Source of the DNA: Pseudomonas sp.
Lineage (GTDB): Bacteria; Pseudomonadota; Gammaproteobacteria; Pseudomonadales; Pseudomonadaceae
Direction of reading: 5' to 3'
DNA: 64,000 nucleotides
Assembly (NCBI GenBank): GCA_030656145.1
Contig: JAUSOF010000085.1
Coordinates: 1-64,000, forward strand
Both the position numbers and the translations under genes were made by a program. This document shows, piece after piece, positions 58,655 to 64,000 of the stretch. Under the pieces are notes generated by a model that was given only the letters and a program-made list of their open reading frames with translations, had not been told where the DNA came from and did not search any database. Positions within the stretch are counted from its first letter, which is position 1; the number at the start of each line of letters is the position of its first letter.

Positions 58655-59722
58655 TTACAGCTGCGACTTGGCGATAACCTGCAGGCTCATCTGCTCCAGC
58701 AGCTTGTTCATTTGCACGAACTGGGCGAAGCGTTTGTCCTGGGTCTGGCCGTGGTAATAGCGGTAATAGATCTGCTGCACGATACCGGCCAGGCGGAACA
58801 GGCCGTAGCAGTAGTAGAAATCGATACTCTTGATCTCGATGCCGGCGCGTTCGGCGTAATAGTCGGCGAACTCCTGGCGACTCAGCATGCCGGGCGCATT
58901 GCTCGGCTGGCGCCGCATCATCTGCACCGGCGCCGGGTCGTCGGCCTCAATCCAGTAGGCGAGGGTGTTGCCCAGGTCCATCAGCGGGTCGCCGATGGTG
59001 GTCAGCTCCCAGTCCAGCACGCCGATGATCTGCATCGGGTTGCTCGCGTCGAGGATCACGTTGTCGAAGCGGTAATCGTTGTGCACGATGGCCGGCTTGG
59101 GATGATCGGCCGGCATCTTGTCTTTTAGCCAAGCCTTGACCGGCTCCCACAACGGCGCGTCAGGGGTCAGAGCCTTCTCGTAGCGCGCGCACCAGCCGCC
59201 AATCTGTCGCTCTACATAGCCTTCGGGCTTGCCCAGATCACCAAGACCGCAGGCCTGGTAGTCGACGTTGTGCAACTCGACCATCTTGTCGATAAAACTC
59301 TTGCACAACTGACGGGTCTTGTCGGCGTCGAGGTTCAGTTCAACGGGCATATCGGAACGCAGGATGATGCCGTTGACCCGCTGCATCACATAAAATTCGG
59401 CACCGATTACCGATTCGTCGGTGCAATGCACGTAGGCTTTCGGGCAGTAGGGAAACGCTTCATAGAGCTGATTGAGGATGCGGTACTCGCGGCCCATGTC
59501 GTGGGCGGATTTGGCCTTGTGGCCAAATGGCGGGCGGCGCAGGACGAATTCCTTTTCGGGGTATTCGAGCAGGTAGGTGAGGTTCGACGCGCCGCCAGGG
59601 AACTGGCTGATGCGCGGTTCGCCAGTCAGGCCGGGAATATGCGCCTTGAGGTACGAGTCAATGATCGCGGCGTCGAGTTCTTCGCCCTCGCGGATACGAG
59701 TGGACTGATCAGTAAGCGCCAT
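58655..59722 (-). CDS. Phosphotransferase family protein (ACAD10/11-like APH domain)
   Basis: 355 residues with an aminoglycoside-phosphotransferase-like fold. The catalytic loop HNDYRFDNVI (Asp) and the metal motif GVLDWELTTIGDP (Asp) are intact. GGASNLTYLL forms the nucleotide loop. It resembles the hydroxyacyl-CoA kinase part of ACAD10/ACAD11 rather than a resistance enzyme. It is upstream of the SDR gene on the same strand, 37 bases apart, so these form a small operon. Confidence 0.9.
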   Translation of the reverse strand: MALTDQSTRIREGEELDAAIIDSYLKAHIPGLTGEPRISQFPGGASNLTYLLEYPEKEFVLRRPPFGHKAKSAHDMGREYRILNQLYEAFPYCPKAYVHCTDESVIGAEFYVMQRVNGIILRSDMPVELNLDADKTRQLCKSFIDKMVELHNVDYQACGLGDLGKPEGYVERQIGGWCARYEKALTPDAPLWEPVKAWLKDKMPADHPKPAIVHNDYRFDNVILDASNPMQIIGVLDWELTTIGDPLMDLGNTLAYWIEADDPAPVQMMRRQPSNAPGMLSRQEFADYYAERAGIEIKSIDFYYCYGLFRLAGIVQQIYYRYYHGQTQDKRFAQFVQMNKLLEQMSLQVIAKSQL

Positions 59723-59878
59723 GCTTATCCCTTCTGCTTATGATGGGTGGCCTAGATTATTGTTTAATCTAATGCTGCACCCTGGTCAGTAACAAGCAAT
59801 ACGCGCCTTTATAGGCGCTCGTGTTGCCGCGCAATCAAGCAGCCTGATTTGATCCGCAGACAAGGCTGCAGGCGAAAA

Positions 59879-59907
59879 AAAACCGAAGCACATGGCTCCG
59901 GTTTTTT
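59879..59907 (-). terminator. Intrinsic terminator after the SCP2 gene
   Basis: AACCGAAGC and GCTCCGGTT pair with one mismatch, flanked by eight A on one side and six T on the other, giving a U-run for the minus-strand transcript that ends at 59930. Confidence 0.8.
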
Positions 59908-59929
59908 GCTCAGGCTGCTGCCGTGTAGC

Positions 59930-60241
59930 TTAGACCGGGAACAGTTCGCCCAGCTTCATGGCCAGCATCATGTCGCCTTCGGCGCGCAGCTTGCCGCCCA
60001 TGAAGGCCTGCATGCCATCGGTCTCGCCGCTGGTGATGCCCTTGAGGGTTTCGGTGTCCATGATCAGGGTCACGTTGGCGTTGTCGGCATCGCCCTGCTG
60101 GACGTCGCAGGTGCCGTCCTTGATGACCAGGTAGTGGTTCTCACCGTCTTCGATGCTGAACTGGAACACCAGGTCCAGGCCCGCAGCGGCGGAGGCGTTG
60201 AACTTGGACTGCATGGTATTGATGATGTCTGCAACGCTCAT
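59930..60241 (-). CDS. SCP2 sterol-carrier-like lipid-binding protein
   Basis: 103-residue single-domain SCP2 protein. FQFSIEDGENHYLVIKDGTC and the late GKLRAEGDMMLAMKLGELFP fit the family, which binds acyl chains or coenzyme A esters. Expressed alone before a strong terminator. It sits with the SDR and phosphotransferase genes in a lipid-related neighbourhood. Confidence 0.94.
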   Translation of the reverse strand: MSVADIINTMQSKFNASAAAGLDLVFQFSIEDGENHYLVIKDGTCDVQQGDADNANVTLIMDTETLKGITSGETDGMQAFMGGKLRAEGDMMLAMKLGELFPV

Positions 60242-60300
60242 GATGTCTTCCTTTATTTTCAGGGTTTTCTCGCGCCCTTATGGGTGCGGTAGGCTGGAAC

Positions 60301-61026
60301 TCAACGGTAGGTGATGAGTTCCGGCTCCTTCAGCAGCTGTAAGTGCACATGGCTGTTGAAGGAAGCCAGGCTCACTTGGCTGCCGCGAAATTTCAGGCAG
60401 CTTAGCGAGGTATTGACGATTTGCCAGTTTAGTTCGAAGGCCTTGTCGGCCGGCACGCCGGTAATCAACTGCAGCAATGCGGTGATGGTGCCGCCGGAGG
60501 TGAATACCGCAATGTTCTGTTTGCTATCCGCCAGTTTCAGCAGGCGGGCAAGTCCGCCCTGAACCTGCTCAACGAATGCCTGCCAGCTTTGCAGGTCGGG
60601 CTGGTCGTGTTCGCCGGAAATCCAGCGGCCGATGAGCAGCGCAAAAAGGCGCTGGAACTCGACTCGGTTCTGCGCCCCATTGCGCAAGATATTCAGGGCT
60701 TCGGGTTCTTCGTCAAGCAAGCCGGGGAGCAGGCTGCGAATCACCGCGTCAGCGTCGAACTCGTTGAAGGCGGCATCTACCTGTAAGTCAGGTATTGCCT
60801 GGCCGTTTGTGCTCAGCTGAAGCATCGCTGCATTGGCGGTGTGCTGTTGCCGGCGTAACGCACCACTGACACTGCGGTCGATGCGGATACCGAGATCGGC
60901 CAGGTGCGCACCCAATACTTCAGCCTGACGAATACCGATGGGCGACAGCACATCGTAGTCATCGGCGCCGAATGAGGCTTGGCCATGTCTGATCAGGTAA
61001 ATGCTGCCCACGTTGCCACAGTCCAC
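60301..61026 (-). CDS. Histidine phosphatase family protein
   Basis: Phosphoglycerate-mutase-like fold; 241 residues. The catalytic motif LIRHGQASFG and the Glu-bearing AFNEFDAD segment are present, as is the second-His position TSGGTI, where a Gly-Gly replaces the usual GH; this atypical substitution may reduce activity. The GTG at 61026 is the best start seen, with a second GTG at 61011; no clear ribosome binding site separates them. Confidence 0.82.
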   Translation of the reverse strand: MDCGNVGSIYLIRHGQASFGADDYDVLSPIGIRQAEVLGAHLADLGIRIDRSVSGALRRQQHTANAAMLQLSTNGQAIPDLQVDAAFNEFDADAVIRSLLPGLLDEEPEALNILRNGAQNRVEFQRLFALLIGRWISGEHDQPDLQSWQAFVEQVQGGLARLLKLADSKQNIAVFTSGGTITALLQLITGVPADKAFELNWQIVNTSLSCLKFRGSQVSLASFNSHVHLQLLKEPELITYR

Positions 61027-61221
61027 GTTCGGTAAAGTTTGCCGAGCGTATGAGGATCATGCAGGCCTGTCAACGAAAAAACATACGCTTGTTTGAATGT
61101 ATGGGCTGCTATCCAAACCTGCACGCCAGGCAACTGGCCGCCAGCCGGTGGCGTCGGTATGCTTGGTGATAGCGAGCGTTGAGCGACATTGATGCTGGAA
61201 TAAATAACGAGGGGGAAATGC

Positions 61222-62241
61222 GTGGAGTTTTTCGCGGAATATGCGGCCTTTCTGGCCAAGACAGTGACACTGGTGGTGGCTGTTGTGGTGATTCTGGCTG
61301 CAGCTGTTGCGGTTCGCAGCAAGGGCCGGCGAGTTGTCGGGCATTTGCAGGTGGACAAACTCAACGACTTTTACAAGCAGTTGCGCCAGCGGCTTGAGCA
61401 GGCGGTGCTAGACAAGGATCAACTCAAGGCGGCGCACAAGGCAGAAGCCAAGGCGGCCAAGCTGGCGAAAAAATCTGCTGTGCACCAGCCGCGGGTATTC
61501 GTTCTGGATTTCGGTGGCGATATCAAGGCCTCGGCTACGGACAGCTTGCGCCATGAAATCACGGCCTTGCTGAGCCTGGCCACGCCTCAGGATGAAGTGG
61601 TGCTGCGCCTGGAAAGCGGCGGTGGCATGGTGCATAGCTATGGCCTGGCGTCCTCGCAGTTGGCGCGTATTCGCCAGGCGGGTATCCCGCTGACCGTATG
61701 CATCGATAAAGTAGCCGCCAGCGGTGGCTATATGATGGCCTGCATCGGCGACAAGATCATTTCCGCACCCTTTGCCATGCTCGGTTCGATTGGCGTGGTT
61801 GCCCAGCTGCCCAATGTGCACCGCCTGCTTAAAAAGCATGACATTGATTTCGAGGTGCTTACTGCGGGCGAATACAAACGCACCCTGACTATCTTTGGCG
61901 AAAACACCGAGAAGGGCCGGGAGAAATTCCAGGAAGACCTCGAAGTCATTCATGAGTTGTTCAAGAACTTCGTTGCCCGCTATCGGCCGCAACTGGACAT
62001 CGACGACATTGCCACTGGCGAGGTCTGGCTGGGTATTGCCGCTCTGGAAAAGCAACTGGTCGATGAACTCAAGACCAGTGACGAGTACCTGGCCGAGCGG
62101 GCCCGTGAGGCTGAGCTGTTTCACCTGCACTACGCCGAGAAGAAAAGCTTGCAGGAGCGTGTCGGTCTGGCAGCCAGCGTTGCCTTGGACCGTTTCACTT
62201 TGAATTGGCTAAGCCGTCTCAATCAGCAGCGGTTCTGGTAG
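61222..62241 (+). CDS. sohB: Inner-membrane protease SohB
   Basis: Signal peptide peptidase A family protease of 339 residues. Starts with a GTG at 61222, after a GAGGGGG ribosome site. N-terminal membrane helix (TLVVAVVVILAAAVAV), a peptidase S49 domain with ESGGGMVHSYGLA, the nucleophile Ser in AASGGYMMACIG and the general-base Lys in GEYKRTLTIFGENT. SohB probably degrades membrane-associated peptides. Confidence 0.93.
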   Translation: MEFFAEYAAFLAKTVTLVVAVVVILAAAVAVRSKGRRVVGHLQVDKLNDFYKQLRQRLEQAVLDKDQLKAAHKAEAKAAKLAKKSAVHQPRVFVLDFGGDIKASATDSLRHEITALLSLATPQDEVVLRLESGGGMVHSYGLASSQLARIRQAGIPLTVCIDKVAASGGYMMACIGDKIISAPFAMLGSIGVVAQLPNVHRLLKKHDIDFEVLTAGEYKRTLTIFGENTEKGREKFQEDLEVIHELFKNFVARYRPQLDIDDIATGEVWLGIAALEKQLVDELKTSDEYLAERAREAELFHLHYAEKKSLQERVGLAASVALDRFTLNWLSRLNQQRFW

Positions 62242-62509
62242 TCCACTTATAGTAAATGAGTGATGGCCAGGCGGTGACGCGTGACTGGCTCGCTGTGTCC
62301 ATCCGGCGGGCCAGTTACTTCGCTTTGCCGCGCTGCAGTGCCGCGTGGTCGAGTGCAGTAATTCGTAAGGAGATGTACCAATTAGCTGTTGCGTGGGGTG
62401 TTTGGGGAAGAATACCTACGAGGACCGCTAGACCGAGGCCTGTTAGCCATTGCAGCAATCAATTGGAACATCGCCATTAGTGAACACCCTTTCAACCTTG
62501 GAGATGAAA
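62242..62509. other. Intergenic region between sohB and the YhdH-like gene
   Basis: 268 bases. No supported frame and no clear hairpin. The downstream gene's ribosome binding site is GGAG at 62500-62503. Confidence 0.45.
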
Positions 62510-63502
62510 ATGACCACGTTCACAGCACTGCAGGCCCGTGAAAGTGCGACGGGTGAGTTTGAGCAAGTAATTGTCCAGCGCAACATCAGTGAGTTACCGG
62601 CCGGTGAGCTGTTGATTCGGGTTCGCTACTCGTCGCTGAACTACAAAGATGCCCTGTCCGCCAGCGGTAACCGCGGGGTGACCAAGCATTTTCCACATAC
62701 TCCCGGCATCGATGCCGCTGGCGTTGTCGAGCAGTCGAGCGTCGCCGAATTCAGCGTCGGCGATGAAGTGATTGTCACCGGCTATGACCTGGGCATGAAT
62801 ACCGCGGGCGGCTTTGCCCAGTACATTCGTATTCCATCAGCTTGGGCGCTGAAGCGTCCCCAGGGCTTGTCCCTGCGTGAGGCCATGGTACTGGGTACTG
62901 CGGGCCTGACCGCGGCGCTCTGTGTCGACAAGCTGGAGCAGGCCGGCGTACTTGCAGATGCTGGGCCTGTTCTGGTGACGGGCGCGACCGGAGGCGTGGG
63001 CAGTGTTGCCGTCGCGCTGCTCAGCCAGCTTGGCTACAGCGTGGCGGCGTCTACTGGCAAGGCGGAACAGGGTGAGTTTCTCAAGGCCCTGGGCGCCCGG
63101 CAGATAGTCTCGCGCAGTGAGCTGCAGGAGGGAGCTGAACGACCGCTGCTCAAGGAGCAATGGGCGGGTGCGGTGGATACCGTCGGCGGCGATATTCTGT
63201 TCAATGTGGTCAAGTCGCTGCGCTACGGCGGCAGCGCCGCCTGCTGCGGTCTGACGGCCGGAGTGGCGTTCAAGGGCAGCGTGCTGCCGTTCATCCTGCG
63301 CGGGGTCAATCTGCTTGGCGTGGACTCGGTCGAACTGCCGCTGGTGGTCAAGGCCTCCATGTGGGACAAGCTCTCGGTGCAATGGAAGCTCGATGATCTT
63401 GAACGCCTGGTCACTGAAGTGGCGTTGCAAGAGTTGCCTGAGGCCATCGGCCAGATACTCGCTGGCAAGCTGGTAGGCCGGGTATTGGTGCGGGTGGATT
63501 GA
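62510..63502 (+). CDS. Acrylyl-CoA reductase-like oxidoreductase (AcuI/YhdH)
   Basis: Zinc-free medium-chain dehydrogenase of 330 residues. The start at 62510 (MTTFTALQARESATG) has GGAG upstream; the frame extends 60 bases earlier without support. Typical features: YSSLNYKDALSASG, GIDAAGVV, the NADPH-binding TGATGGVGSVAVALL and the late WDKLSVQWKLDDL. It probably reduces acrylyl-CoA or a similar enone with NADPH. Confidence 0.93.
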   Translation: MTTFTALQARESATGEFEQVIVQRNISELPAGELLIRVRYSSLNYKDALSASGNRGVTKHFPHTPGIDAAGVVEQSSVAEFSVGDEVIVTGYDLGMNTAGGFAQYIRIPSAWALKRPQGLSLREAMVLGTAGLTAALCVDKLEQAGVLADAGPVLVTGATGGVGSVAVALLSQLGYSVAASTGKAEQGEFLKALGARQIVSRSELQEGAERPLLKEQWAGAVDTVGGDILFNVVKSLRYGGSAACCGLTAGVAFKGSVLPFILRGVNLLGVDSVELPLVVKASMWDKLSVQWKLDDLERLVTEVALQELPEAIGQILAGKLVGRVLVRVD

Positions 63503-63536
63503 GTTCTCGCCTGCTGGCTGGTTAGCTGAGCGCCCC

Positions 63537-63606
63537 TGTAGGAGCCAGCTTGCTGGCGATCGATTCTCCTGCGCGATGCCTGATTGCCAGCCAGCTGGCT
63601 CCTACG
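63537..63606. repeat. Paired REP-like elements after the YhdH-like gene
   Basis: TGTAGGAGCCAGCTTGCTGGC (63537 on) and GCCAGCCAGCTGGCTCCTACG (63586 on) are inverted copies of one REP-type unit, about 20 bases apart. This is the common GTAGGAGCCAGC palindrome of Pseudomonas. Such paired units are usually mobilised by a RAYT transposase (not in this window). Confidence 0.75.
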
Positions 63607-63628
63607 AATAACATTGCTGCATGAAAAA

Positions 63629-63652
63629 GCCCTGCAGTGCAGGGCTCCTTTG
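63629..63652. terminator. Hairpin terminator between the YhdH-like and DUF934 genes
   Basis: AGCCCTGCA GTG... forms AGCCCTGCAGTGCAGGGCT, a perfect stem with a very short loop, preceded by AAAA and followed by CCTTTGT. It suits the minus-strand DUF934 transcript, whose stop is 14 bases away. Confidence 0.7.
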
Positions 63653-63665
63653 TTCAGGGCAATGA

Positions 63666-64000
63666 TCAGGCACGGCGACGAAACAGCGGCTGCGGCTGGT
63701 CGCTGGAGGCTTGATAAACCTGCGAGAACTCCTCGAAGGCCTTCAATGCGTCCAGTGGGTCCTTGTCTTCGCGCAGGGCGAAAGCATCGAAGCCGACGCG
63801 CTGGTAGGAAAACAACTGGTCACGCAACACATCACCAATGGCGCGCACTTCGCCTTTGTAGCCATAGCGAGTGCGCAGCAAATAGGCAGTGGAGCAGTGG
63901 CGGCCGTCAGTAAAGGCAGGGAAATTCAGGGCGATGACCTGGAAGTTGTCCAGCTGGTCGGCAATTTCCTCTATCTCCTCGCCTGCATCCAGCCACACAC
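63666..64000 (-). CDS. DUF934 protein, sulfite-reduction-linked (5' end outside window)
   Basis: The C-terminal 110 or so residues are in the window: ALNFPAFTDGRHCSTAYLLR and the RTRYGYKGEVRAIGDVLRDQ segment are hallmarks of DUF934, which normally lies just downstream of a sulfite reductase gene (cysI). The start codon and the N-terminus lie past the end of the window. In PAO1 the order suggests cysI immediately upstream. Function: probable accessory factor in assimilatory sulfite reduction, inferred. Confidence 0.88.
   Translation of the reverse strand, partial: VWLDAGEEIEEIADQLDNFQVIALNFPAFTDGRHCSTAYLLRTRYGYKGEVRAIGDVLRDQLFSYQRVGFDAFALREDKDPLDALKAFEEFSQVYQASSDQPQPLFRRRA

Overview
The window is chromosomal DNA of a Pseudomonas (high GC; Anr, FimL, LdcA, two cbb3 oxidase operons, REP-like palindromes). 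From memory, two blocks follow P. aeruginosa PAO1 gene order: ffs-dnaX-ybaB-recR-acyl-CoA dehydrogenase ... apt-anr-hemN-ccoSIHG-cco1-cco2 (PA1531 to PA1557 region), and fabI-npp transporter-mltD-gloB-methyltransferase-rnhA-dnaQ-ldcA-crotonase-fimL-nudC and onward to a DUF934 gene (PA1806 to PA1837 region). The two blocks are joined here by about 8 kb holding queD, a chemoreceptor, uppP and smaller genes.

Region by region. 1-2067: the 3' end of an IS66-type element, a tandem 17-bp repeat matching its terminal repeat, and an apparently intact group II intron with its reverse transcriptase. 2250-9400: 4.5S RNA, two small hypothetical genes, dnaX-ybaB-recR (DNA replication and repair), a tandem array of REP-like palindromes, an acyl-CoA dehydrogenase and a cold-shock protein. 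9400-10300 is gene-poor and repeat-bearing. 10300-26724 is almost all minus strand: a bacterial voltage-gated sodium channel coupled to apt, the oxygen regulator anr, anaerobic haem synthesis (hemN), the oxidase assembly genes ccoGHIS plus a UreH-like membrane protein, and two complete ccoNOQP operons in tandem. Anr-type sites lie before hemN and before the upstream cco operon, so this is a low-oxygen respiration module: Anr senses oxygen, HemN supplies haem, CcoI/CcoG/CcoH/CcoS supply copper and assembly, and CcoNOQP respire.

26831-34440: alpha/beta hydrolases, queD, DUF3429, an sCache chemoreceptor paired with an unknown gene, uppP, a cold-shock/DUF1294 membrane protein and an MmcQ-type protein. 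34613-42825: fabI and a Yej/Npp peptide ABC transporter with two tandem binding proteins. 42963-49931: an HDOD protein, mltD, gloB, a methyltransferase, rnhA/dnaQ (overlapping) and a PfkB-type phosphofructokinase, which is unexpected in this genus. 50309-64000: the PLP decarboxylase LdcA, a dienoyl-CoA-isomerase-like crotonase, fimL-nudC, a TSUP permease, an SDR/phosphotransferase/SCP2 lipid group, a SohB protease, an AcuI/YhdH reductase and a truncated DUF934 gene.

I found no CRISPR array, tRNA or rRNA gene, prophage or obvious new defence system. The most notable items are the Pfk-2-like enzyme, the NaChBac-type channel, the tandem cbb3 operons with an Anr site inside the divergent neighbour's coding region, the palindrome array downstream of recR, and the intron sitting exactly at an IS66 terminal repeat. 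All family assignments are by reading; no search was run.
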